DNA from: Clostridia bacterium | GTDB lineage: Bacteria > Bacillota > Clostridia > Christensenellales > Aristaeellaceae | Assembly (NCBI GenBank): GCA_017936375.1 | Contig: JAGBFR010000059.1 | Span: 1 to 64,000 of the forward strand | Length of the DNA stretch: 64,000 nt | Direction: 5' to 3' | In this document: in pieces, positions 9,616 to 16,929 of the stretch | How the letters are laid out: every line of letters starts with the position of its first letter | Position numbering within the stretch: the first letter of the stretch is position 1 | Notes under the pieces: generated by a model | What the model saw: the letters and a program-made list of their open reading frames with translations, nothing else | What the model was told of the DNA's origin: nothing | The model's database searches: none | Position numbers and translations under genes: made by a program

Positions 9616-9665
9616 GAAGGTTTCCCAATATAATGAACGTATTCCCAGAATGCATGCGAGGAAAT

Positions 9666-9694
9666 TTGACATTCTCCCGCCGCTGATGTAAAAT
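9666..9694 (+). promoter_or_regulatory. Sigma-A promoter of the CofE-like gene
   Basis: TTGACA at 9666-9671, a 17-bp spacer and TAAAAT at 9689-9694, close to consensus. It drives the plus-strand pair 9768-10941. Confidence 0.8.
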
Positions 9695-9719
9695 GAAACG
9701 GAACACTGCACATCATTTG

Positions 9720-9751
9720 CATGCCTGCGGGGCATTCTGTCATCAGGCATG
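9720..9751 (+). promoter_or_regulatory. 5' leader inverted repeat before the CofE-like gene
   Basis: CATGCCTG and CAGGCATG form a perfect 8-bp stem with a 16-nt loop, ending four bases before the AGGAGG ribosome binding site. It lies wholly within the predicted leader and could modulate translation or be a protein-binding site; no T-run follows. Confidence 0.45.
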
Positions 9752-9767
9752 ATAAGGAGGCATACAC

Positions 9768-10505
9768 ATGGGCGCTTCTAAGAATATCGAATCCGCGCGC
9801 CGCGAAAAGGATGGCGTTGTCTATTACGACCGCGGCGTGCTCACCGGCAGAGACGGCCGCCGCTATCTGCGCTACGCCGTGAAGACGCACTTCGTCCAGC
9901 CGAGGGAGGATCAGGCGGAGCTCGTTCGCCGCTATATCCTGCCGCTGTATCAGCCGGGCGACTGCCTGTCCTTCACAGCGAAGGTCATGGGCATGTGCAC
10001 CGGCAACGTCCGCACCCTCGAGGATACGCACCCGGGCTTCTGGGCGCGCACGCTGGCTCCCTTCGCCGGGCATAACTCCACCGGCATCGGCATGCACCAG
10101 CCCTACAAGATGCAGCTCACCATCGAGATCTGCGGCCTGCCGCGCGTGCTCTTCGCCGCCGCCGTCTCCGCTGTGACGCGCCCGTTCGGCATCCGCGGCC
10201 TGTTCTATAAGATCTGCGGCCACGACGTCGCGGGCATCGACGGCTTCTACCCGGATTCCTCGTTCGAGGTCTATCACACCATGGGCGTCATCAATCCGGA
10301 GCATCCGGTCGAGCTGTGCGACGCGCTTGAGGCCGCCACCGGCGTGCCGACCGTCATCATGGACGCCAACGACTTTGACCAGAACCAGCTGGGCAAGGGT
10401 ACGAACTTCCCGCTGACCGACGAGCAGATTCAGGACGCCATGGCAGACAACCCGTCCGGTCAGGGCGACGAGCTCACCCCATTCATCCTCATCCGTCCGC
10501 TATAA
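9768..10505 (+). CDS. CofE-like (coenzyme F420-0:gamma-glutamyl ligase family) protein
   Basis: A 245-residue cytoplasmic protein with an AGGAGG site before its ATG. The central part (KTHFVQPREDQAELVRRYI, PLYQPGDCLSFTAKVMGMC, then GIRGLFYKICGHDVAGIDGF and VPTVIMDANDFDQNQLG) resembles the F420-0:gamma-glutamyl ligase-like family found in many anaerobic Firmicutes that are not known to make F420. The archaeal CofE enzymes add glutamate to F420-0; the role of these clostridial homologues is not established. It is followed after 19 bp by a NifX-like gene in what is clearly a two-gene transcript. Family assignment rests on recollected pattern only and should be treated as moderate. Confidence 0.6.
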   Translation: MGASKNIESARREKDGVVYYDRGVLTGRDGRRYLRYAVKTHFVQPREDQAELVRRYILPLYQPGDCLSFTAKVMGMCTGNVRTLEDTHPGFWARTLAPFAGHNSTGIGMHQPYKMQLTIEICGLPRVLFAAAVSAVTRPFGIRGLFYKICGHDVAGIDGFYPDSSFEVYHTMGVINPEHPVELCDALEAATGVPTVIMDANDFDQNQLGKGTNFPLTDEQIQDAMADNPSGQGDELTPFILIRPL

Positions 10506-10524
10506 CGCATAAAGGAGCAAGCAT

Positions 10525-10941
10525 ATGAAAATCGCAGTCACTTATGAAAACGGCAATATCTTCCAGCACTTCGGGCATACCGCCCAGTTCAAGGTCTACA
10601 CCATCGAGGACGGCAGGCTCGTGAGCGCCGAGGTCGTCGACACCAACGGCAGCGGCCACGGCGCGCTGGCGGGCCTGCTCGCCGATATCGGCGCGGACAC
10701 GCTCATCTGCGGCGGCATCGGCATGGGCGCGCAGATCGCGCTGGATCAGGCGGATATCACGCTCTACGCCGGCGTCAGCGGCAGTGCAGACGAGGCCGTC
10801 GCCCTCCTGCTGGCCGGCAGGCTCCCACAGAATGCCGCCGCCAACTGCAATCATCATGACCACGATCATGACCACGCCTGCGGCGAACACGGCTGCGGTC
10901 ACGACCATGAGCATGGCCACGACTGCCACTGCCACGGCTGA
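10525..10941 (+). CDS. NifX/NifB-type dinitrogenase-cofactor domain protein with His-rich tail
   Basis: A 138-residue protein. Residues 1-105 form the small NifB/NifX/VnfX domain (MKIAVTYENGNIFQHFGHTAQFKVYTIEDG, then ADTLICGGIGMGAQIALDQADI), a fold that binds iron-sulfur or iron-molybdenum cofactor precursors. The last 25 residues or so are a metal-binding tail full of His, Asp and Cys. No nif structural genes are nearby, which is usual for stand-alone family members in Clostridia, thought to act in Fe-S or metal handling. It is co-transcribed with the CofE-like gene and followed by a strong terminator. Confidence 0.85.
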   Translation: MKIAVTYENGNIFQHFGHTAQFKVYTIEDGRLVSAEVVDTNGSGHGALAGLLADIGADTLICGGIGMGAQIALDQADITLYAGVSGSADEAVALLLAGRLPQNAAANCNHHDHDHDHACGEHGCGHDHEHGHDCHCHG

Positions 10942-10959
10942 TCAGGAATCGGATACGCA

Positions 10960-10989
10960 CGCCGCCGGGAAATTCCCGGCGGCGTTTTT
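10960..10989 (+). terminator. Rho-independent terminator of the CofE-like/NifX-like pair
   Basis: A perfect 12-bp GC-rich stem (CGCCGCCGGGAA / TTCCCGGCGGCG) around a single central A is followed directly by five T. Confidence 0.9.
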
Positions 10990-11038
10990 ATGTCCTGCAG
11001 ACCAAGCGGCTCCTCATTGCATTTTCCTTCCATTCTGC

Positions 11039-11067
11039 TTGACAAAGGCAGGGCCGCATGATATCGT
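11039..11067 (+). promoter_or_regulatory. Promoter of the MBOAT/SGNH cluster
   Basis: TTGACA at 11039-11044, a 17-bp spacer and TATCGT at 11062-11067, about 50 bases before the MBOAT start codon. Confidence 0.6.
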
Positions 11068-11125
11068 TTAATTTGGTTATGTATGCACCAAAGGATCCTT
11101 TATATAAAGAGGCAGGTATCATATT

Positions 11126-12721
11126 ATGTCGCTGAATCTGATGATCGTCTATGCCATCGGCTGCGCCGGGCTGTATTATCTTTGCCCGCTGCGCCTGCGC
11201 TGGCTCATTCTGCTGGCGGTGAGCTATGGCTTCTATGCTTATCACGGGCTGACTGCGCTCCCCTTCATCCTCCTGACCACGCTCACCACATGGGCCGCCG
11301 CGCTGCGGATCGCGCGCATCGGCGAGGACGACAAGGCCCTGCTCAAGGAGAAGAAGGCCGAGCTGACCGCCGAGGGGAAGAAGCAGCTCAAGGCGCAGAC
11401 CCGCTCCCGCCAGCGCCGCTGGTTCTTCGGCGTTCTGGTGCTCAATTTCGGCATTCTGGGCGTGCTCAAGTATCTCAATCCCGCGCTCGGGCTGTTTGCC
11501 TCCGTCGCCGGCGCGCTGACTGGCAGCGCCAAAGCCGCGCCCGCGCTCAATCTGCTCCTGCCTCTGGGCATCTCCTTCTACACCTTCCAGTCGATGGGCT
11601 ACCTGATCGACGTCTACAACGGCAAGTACGCGCCGGAGAAGAATCCTGCGCGCTTTGCGCTGTTCGTCTCCTTCTTCCCGCAGCTGATTCAGGGCCCGAT
11701 CGGCCGCTATGATCAGCTCAATCCCCAGCTTGCCCAGCCTCATCGTTTCGACATCGACGGGATCGAGCGCGGCCTGCTGCTGATGCTCTGGGGCTACTTC
11801 AAGAAGAAGGTCATTGCCGACCGCGCGCTGCCGCTCGTGGCGGAGGTCTTCGGCAATCAGGAGCCGTACGGCGGCGCGGTGATCGTGCTGGCTGTGCTCT
11901 TCTATTCCCTGCAGCAGTATTGCGACTTCTCCGGCGGCATCGACCTCGTCGCCGGTATCGCGGAGCTCTTCGGCATCCGCCTCGCGCCCAACTTCAAGCG
12001 CCCGTATTTCGCCGTCTCGCTGGGCGACTTCTGGCGCCGCTGGCATATCAGCCTCGGCAGCTGGATGCGCGACTATGTGTTCTATCCCTTCGCGCTGACC
12101 AAGCCGGTCTCCCGCCTCTCGAAGGCGGCGAAGGCGCGCTTTGGTACGGACTTCTCCCGCGCGCTGCCTGCTGCGCTGGGCAATATCCTCGTGTTCTTCC
12201 TCGTCGGCATCTGGCACGGCGCACAGATGAATTACGTCCTCTGGGGCCTGTACAACGGCCTGATCCTCGCCTTCAGCGCGCTGATGGAGCCGCGCTATAA
12301 GCGGTTCGGCGAGGCGCATCCGCAGCTGGTGAAATCCCGCCGCTTCTATTTCTTCCGCATGCTGCGTACGTTCATCATCGTCAACATCGGCTGGTACTTT
12401 GACCGTGCCGTGCACTGGCAGGACGCCTTCGCCATGCTCTGGCGCACGTTCACCGGCTTCAACGCCGCGCAGCTCGCCGACAGCGCGCTCATGGCGCAGC
12501 TGGGCCTGACCACGCGCGATTACGGCGTGCTCGCCCTCGCCACGCTCATCCTGCTGGCGGTCTCCATCGCGCAGGAGCGCGGCGCAAAGGTGCGCGAATG
12601 GGTTCTCTCCCGTCCGCTTGTGCTGCGCTGGATCCTCCTCTATGCGTTCATTCTGCTGATCCTGGCGACCTTCGTGGGCAATTCCGCCGGCACCGGCAGC
12701 TTCATGTACGCTGTCTTCTGA
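11126..12721 (+). CDS. MBOAT family O-acyltransferase (DltB/AlgI-like)
   Basis: A 531-residue polytopic membrane protein of the MBOAT superfamily. It has hydrophobic spans throughout, the hallmark block GDFWRRWHISLGSWMRDYVFYP near residues 295-315, and the catalytic-histidine region FFLVGIWHGAQMNYVLWGLYNG near 355-375. DltB, AlgI and PatA use this fold to move an acyl group from a cytoplasmic donor to an extracytoplasmic polymer. The gene opens a plus-strand run with three DltD/AlgJ-like partners 16 bp downstream, then a DltA-like enzyme and a carrier protein. That context favours a carrier-thioester donor as in Dlt rather than acetyl-CoA. The transferred group is not known. Confidence 0.88.
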   Translation: MSLNLMIVYAIGCAGLYYLCPLRLRWLILLAVSYGFYAYHGLTALPFILLTTLTTWAAALRIARIGEDDKALLKEKKAELTAEGKKQLKAQTRSRQRRWFFGVLVLNFGILGVLKYLNPALGLFASVAGALTGSAKAAPALNLLLPLGISFYTFQSMGYLIDVYNGKYAPEKNPARFALFVSFFPQLIQGPIGRYDQLNPQLAQPHRFDIDGIERGLLLMLWGYFKKKVIADRALPLVAEVFGNQEPYGGAVIVLAVLFYSLQQYCDFSGGIDLVAGIAELFGIRLAPNFKRPYFAVSLGDFWRRWHISLGSWMRDYVFYPFALTKPVSRLSKAAKARFGTDFSRALPAALGNILVFFLVGIWHGAQMNYVLWGLYNGLILAFSALMEPRYKRFGEAHPQLVKSRRFYFFRMLRTFIIVNIGWYFDRAVHWQDAFAMLWRTFTGFNAAQLADSALMAQLGLTTRDYGVLALATLILLAVSIAQERGAKVREWVLSRPLVLRWILLYAFILLILATFVGNSAGTGSFMYAVF

Positions 12722-12737
12722 TGCGGAGGGATCAGCG

Positions 12738-14075
12738 TTGAATCAGCACCTTCTGCGGCGCATCGCGGCGGCGGCGCTTTTCGCCCTGCTGCTGCCCGCG
12801 CTCATCCTTCTTGGCAATACCTATCTCACCCAGCTGGATACCTTCGCCTATGCCACCGTCGCCGACATGGGCGAGCGCAGCGATATTGAGATGGCCATCG
12901 TCGGCTCCTCCGTTGCGCAGTTCCACTTCAATCCGGAGATCATCACCGAGGCGACGGGGCTCAATACCTTCTGCGCGACCATCACCAATCTGCGCCTGCC
13001 CGGCGCCATCGCGCTCACAGAGCAGCTCTTTGAGACAAACAGCCCGGAGTGGGTCGTGCTGGTCGTGGAGGCCTATACCTTCGACATGACCATGGAAGAC
13101 CCGCAGACCCAGATGAAGCTCGCGCCGCTGCTGAAGAGCCCGCTGCGCAGAGCGCGCTATTACTGGGACACCGCCACGCAGGACGGGCAGTATATCGACC
13201 GCCTGCTGCTGATGAACGGCTTCGGCTTCTCCTCCATGGATGACGTGATGAAGTCCGTCCGCCTGCGCAGCGACTGGCGCGCCGCGCTCGCCGCGGCCGA
13301 GACGGAGCTGGACGGCACCATGCGCTATATCGACGGCTATGTCCGTCTGGAGGAGCCGATGATCGGCCGCGCGCTCGCCGACGGCATGGAGCGCTTTGAG
13401 ACGGGCTACTACTACGATCTCTTCGATTATTCCAGGCAGCGGCTGCTTGATTTCAGGGCGCTGTGCGAGGCGCACGGCGCGAAGCTGCTGGTCGCCGTCT
13501 CCCCCACGCTGAGCGCGAATACGCTCTTTGACCCCTGCTATCTGCCTTATGTGGAGAGCGCATGCCGCTTCCTCAGGGAGAACGAGATCCCCTGCATCAA
13601 CATGCTCTACGCCAAGCCGGAGCTCATGCCCAATCTGGACGACATGTACGTCGACCCGCATCACCTGCACGGCGACGGCGCGGATATCATGAGCGCCGCC
13701 TTCGCGAAGGCCTTCAATATGCTGACTGCCGGGGAGGATATCAGCCCCCTGTTCCACTACAACAGCTGGCACTACCTGCAGGCGATCGACTACATCACCA
13801 ATGTCTGGGCGCATGCCGAAGCAGTGCAGGGCGGCTGGCAGCTCACCGCGGACTGCAACCGCGGCGCAACCGTCATACCTGAATACCGCTATGCCCTGCT
13901 GCTGGCAGACGGCAGCGAGGAGACGCTGCGCGACTACAGCGGGGATCCCGTCTTCACCGTCCCGCAGGCGGCGCTTGACCGCGGCAGTGTGCGCGTGTAT
14001 GCGCGCTGCGCCGGGGACATCAGCTCCGCCGTATTCACCGACACCACCGTCCTCCCCCCGGAGGAATCCGACTGA
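12738..14075 (+). CDS. Membrane-anchored SGNH/DltD-AlgJ-like protein, paralogue 1 of 3
   Basis: 445 residues from a TTG start with GGAGGG seven bases upstream. One N-terminal membrane span (ALFALLLPALILLGN) precedes an extracytoplasmic domain with the SGNH-type nucleophile block IVGSSVAQFHFNPEIITEAT and a distal D-x-x-H block VDPHHLHGDGADIMS, as in DltD, AlgJ and AlgX. The C-terminal 90 residues (ADCNRGATVIPEYRYALLL and the following 40 residues) look like a small beta-sandwich resembling the triple-tyrosine repeat domain; that part is inference. The Ser, Asp and His candidates are all present, so it may be catalytic. It probably works with the MBOAT protein on the outer face of the membrane. 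Confidence 0.8.
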   Translation: MNQHLLRRIAAAALFALLLPALILLGNTYLTQLDTFAYATVADMGERSDIEMAIVGSSVAQFHFNPEIITEATGLNTFCATITNLRLPGAIALTEQLFETNSPEWVVLVVEAYTFDMTMEDPQTQMKLAPLLKSPLRRARYYWDTATQDGQYIDRLLLMNGFGFSSMDDVMKSVRLRSDWRAALAAAETELDGTMRYIDGYVRLEEPMIGRALADGMERFETGYYYDLFDYSRQRLLDFRALCEAHGAKLLVAVSPTLSANTLFDPCYLPYVESACRFLRENEIPCINMLYAKPELMPNLDDMYVDPHHLHGDGADIMSAAFAKAFNMLTAGEDISPLFHYNSWHYLQAIDYITNVWAHAEAVQGGWQLTADCNRGATVIPEYRYALLLADGSEETLRDYSGDPVFTVPQAALDRGSVRVYARCAGDISSAVFTDTTVLPPEESD

Positions 14076-14095
14076 TCCGCAGGAGGCGCTGCCTT

Positions 14096-15412
14096 TTGAA
14101 ACGACTGATTACCAAGATCGCCCTGCTGGCGATTTTCCTCGCCGGGATCTATGTCCTTGTCTTCCTTGGCAATACCTTCCTCGTGCAGACGGACGCCGTT
14201 GCCTACAGGACGATGAAGGACATGCGCGAGCGCAGCGATATCGAGCTGGCGCTCGTGGGCTCCTCCATCGTCCAGCGCCATCTCAACCCGGAAATCATCA
14301 CCGGCGAAACCGGGCTGCAGGCGTTTGACGTGACGATCACCAATCTCTCGCCCGCCGGCGCGATCCCGCTCACCCGCGAGCTCTACCGCACCAACAGCCC
14401 GAAGTACACCGTGCTCGTCGTGGAATCCTACACCTTCAACACCGTGAAGGAGGATATCCAGACGCAGATGAAGCTGCTCCCCCTGCTCAGCAGCCCCATC
14501 GACCGCGCGCGCTACATCGCCGACGTCGCCGCCATGGACGGCAAGTATGCCGAGCGCATTCTGCTGTTCAATACCTTCGGCCTCTCCGGCATGGATGACC
14601 TGACCAAGGCCGTCCGCCTGCGCCTTGATCCCGAGGCCTACTTCGCCGAGCTCGAGGCGGAGTGGAACGGCGACTACGAATACAAGGATGGCTTCCTGCG
14701 GCACAACAGAATGGCCTCCATCGAGCGCGAGCTGCGCGAGACCTTCATCCGCGAGGAGACGGGCTACTACTACGAGATCTTCGACTATACGAAGGAGAAG
14801 CTGCTGGAGTACAAGGCCCTGTGCGAGGCGAACGGATCGGAGCTGATCGTCGTCGCCCTGCCCGCGCTGACCATCCATGCGCTGGCGGAGCCGGGCTTCC
14901 TGCCGTATCTGGACAGCGCGGCGAGGTTCTTCGCCGAGAGCGGCATCCCTTTCTACAACCTCATGTACGCGAAGGAGGACTTCCTTCCCCGCCTTGACCA
15001 CCTCTACTACGATCTGTACCACATGGTCGGCGAGGGCGCGGATATCCTCAGCACCTCCTTCGCCCGGCTGATCAACGCGCATATCGCCGGCGAGGATGTG
15101 AGCGGCTGGTTCTACACCAACAGCTGGCAGTACCAGAACGCCATCGACTTCATTACCAACGTCTGGTTCACCCGCGAGGACAGCGACGACGGCGTCACCC
15201 TCACGGCGGACTGCAACCGCGGCCTGAATGTCGTGCCGGAGTACCGCTATGTGCTGCGCCATGACGACGGCAGCGAGACAGAGCTGCGCCCCTATGACGC
15301 CGATCCCGTCTTTGCCTGCAGCGCTTCCGTGCTTGCCGGCGGCACGTTGCGCATCTATGGGCGCGTGCAGGGCGGCAGCGACGAGCTCTGGTACGAAATC
15401 CCGGCGCAGTAA
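14096..15412 (+). CDS. Membrane-anchored SGNH/DltD-AlgJ-like protein, paralogue 2 of 3
   Basis: 438 residues, again from a TTG start, with AGGAGG upstream. It aligns along its whole length with the genes on either side: membrane anchor ending in FLGNTFLVQTD, nucleophile block LVGSSIVQRHLNPEIITGET, a conserved RYIADVAAMDGKYAERILL region, and D-x-x-H within YYDLYHMVGEGADILS. The C-terminal domain repeats the ADCNRGLNVVPEYRYVLR pattern. The three copies form a tandem triplication whose sequences have clearly diverged, suggesting distinct substrates or acceptor positions rather than simple dosage. Spacing to the previous gene is 20 bp, so they share a transcript. Confidence 0.8.
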   Translation: MKRLITKIALLAIFLAGIYVLVFLGNTFLVQTDAVAYRTMKDMRERSDIELALVGSSIVQRHLNPEIITGETGLQAFDVTITNLSPAGAIPLTRELYRTNSPKYTVLVVESYTFNTVKEDIQTQMKLLPLLSSPIDRARYIADVAAMDGKYAERILLFNTFGLSGMDDLTKAVRLRLDPEAYFAELEAEWNGDYEYKDGFLRHNRMASIERELRETFIREETGYYYEIFDYTKEKLLEYKALCEANGSELIVVALPALTIHALAEPGFLPYLDSAARFFAESGIPFYNLMYAKEDFLPRLDHLYYDLYHMVGEGADILSTSFARLINAHIAGEDVSGWFYTNSWQYQNAIDFITNVWFTREDSDDGVTLTADCNRGLNVVPEYRYVLRHDDGSETELRPYDADPVFACSASVLAGGTLRIYGRVQGGSDELWYEIPAQ

Positions 15413-15441
15413 TCAACACCCGTCATGCGGAGGAAACACCC

Positions 15442-16797
15442 TTGTTAAGGATCAAAACACAGATGAAGAAGCTCCTGCTCCTCGCGCTCTTCCTGCTCGG
15501 TCTGCTGCCCCTGCTGCTCTTTGGCAACACCTTCCTCACGCAGACGGACAGCGTCGCGGCGATGATGATGCACGATCTGAAGGAGCAGAAGGCGCAGACG
15601 GTGATCGTCGGCTCATCCATGGCGCTCTATCATATGAACCCGACGATCATCGGCAAGGCCACGGGCAGAAGCACCTTCACCGCCGCTGTCACGGGCCTGA
15701 TGCCGCCCGGCGCCATCGCGCTCACCAAAGAGCTCCTGCGCCACTCTCAGCCGGAGGAGATCGTGCTGGTGCTGGAGAGCGGCTCCTTTGACACCACGAA
15801 GGAAGACCCGATGACCCAGATGAAGCTCGCCCCCTTCCTCAGCGACCCGCTCAACCGCCTGCGCTACTGGTATGACACCGCGCAGGAGGACGGCATGTAC
15901 GCCGAGCGCCTGCTGATGATGAACAGCTTCGGGCATCGGGATGCGCAGGACGTGCGCAAGAGCCTGCGCCTGCGCTTTGATCACGAGGATGCATCCGCTG
16001 ATATCCTGCGCGAATGGACGGGCGAATACGCCTATGACAACGGTCATCTGCGCATCGTCGGCGCGGAGCCGGTTGACGCTGAGGACGCACAGGATTGGTT
16101 CATCCGCCGCGACACCGGCATGTACTACGAGGTCATGCCCCGCACCAAAGAATGGCTGCTGCGCTACCGCGACCTGTGCCATGCGCATGGCGTGCGGCTG
16201 CGCGTTGTCATCGCGCCGGAGATGACCGCCACCGTGCTGCGCGAGGCGGAGCGGCTGACCTATCTGGACAGCGCGCAGGCCTTTTTCGCCGAGGCGGGGA
16301 TCCCCTGCTACAACATGCTCTACGCAAAGGAAAGCCTGCTGCCCGACCTGAACGCCTATTACCACGACTACCACCACATGACCGGCGAGGGCGCGGATAT
16401 CCTCAGCGCCGCCGTGGGCCGCGTGCTGGCCGAGGCGGACGCCGGGCAGGACGTCAGCGGCCACTTCAGCCGCAACCGCTATGCCTACCTTGAGTCCATC
16501 CGCTTCATGACCAACGTGTGGGCGACGATGGAGCAGCGCGGCGGGCAGATCGCCCTGCACGCAGACAGCAACCGCGGCGCAAGCGTGCAGCCCGAGTACA
16601 GCTTCGCCCTCGTCCATCCGGATGGGGAGGAGACCACGCTGCGCAGCTTCGGCAAGAATCCGGATTTCAGCTTCGATCCCGCTGCGCATACGCCGCGCAA
16701 GGGCAGCCGCATCCGTGTCTACGGGCGCGCCCCGGGCAGAGCAGAGGTCTTCCGCTATGACCTGCCGCTGGATGCGGCGGAAGGTACAGCCATGTGA
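15442..16797 (+). CDS. Membrane-anchored SGNH/DltD-AlgJ-like protein, paralogue 3 of 3
   Basis: 451 residues from a TTG start that matches the other two copies in position relative to the membrane anchor (GNTFLTQTD); an internal ATG at codon 8 (15463) is a possible alternative. It keeps the nucleophile block IVGSSMALYHMNPTIIGKAT, the middle block RYWYDTAQEDGMYAERLLM, D-x-x-H in YHDYHHMTGEGADILS, and the C-terminal PEYSFALVHPDGEETTLRSF domain. It is the most divergent of the three in its central part. After it comes a 132-bp gap holding a separate promoter for the cytoplasmic activation genes. Confidence 0.8.
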   Translation: MLRIKTQMKKLLLLALFLLGLLPLLLFGNTFLTQTDSVAAMMMHDLKEQKAQTVIVGSSMALYHMNPTIIGKATGRSTFTAAVTGLMPPGAIALTKELLRHSQPEEIVLVLESGSFDTTKEDPMTQMKLAPFLSDPLNRLRYWYDTAQEDGMYAERLLMMNSFGHRDAQDVRKSLRLRFDHEDASADILREWTGEYAYDNGHLRIVGAEPVDAEDAQDWFIRRDTGMYYEVMPRTKEWLLRYRDLCHAHGVRLRVVIAPEMTATVLREAERLTYLDSAQAFFAEAGIPCYNMLYAKESLLPDLNAYYHDYHHMTGEGADILSAAVGRVLAEADAGQDVSGHFSRNRYAYLESIRFMTNVWATMEQRGGQIALHADSNRGASVQPEYSFALVHPDGEETTLRSFGKNPDFSFDPAAHTPRKGSRIRVYGRAPGRAEVFRYDLPLDAAEGTAM

Positions 16798-16833
16798 CGC
16801 GGCGATTGATTCGCCCGACGGCCGATCTCCCAC

Positions 16834-16862
16834 TTGAAGGAACGGATGGGATACGGTATAAT
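16834..16862 (+). promoter_or_regulatory. Internal promoter for the adenylation/decarboxylase/carrier genes
   Basis: TTGAAG at 16834-16839, a 17-bp spacer and a perfect TATAAT at 16857-16862. It lies between the third SGNH gene and the adenylating enzyme, so the cytoplasmic half of the cluster can be transcribed separately. Confidence 0.75.
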
Positions 16863-16929
16863 AATCTCAGACAATTCTGCGGGCTGCGCGCCGGATACGG
16901 TCGCCGCCCGCTTTTTACAGGAGCAGAGT

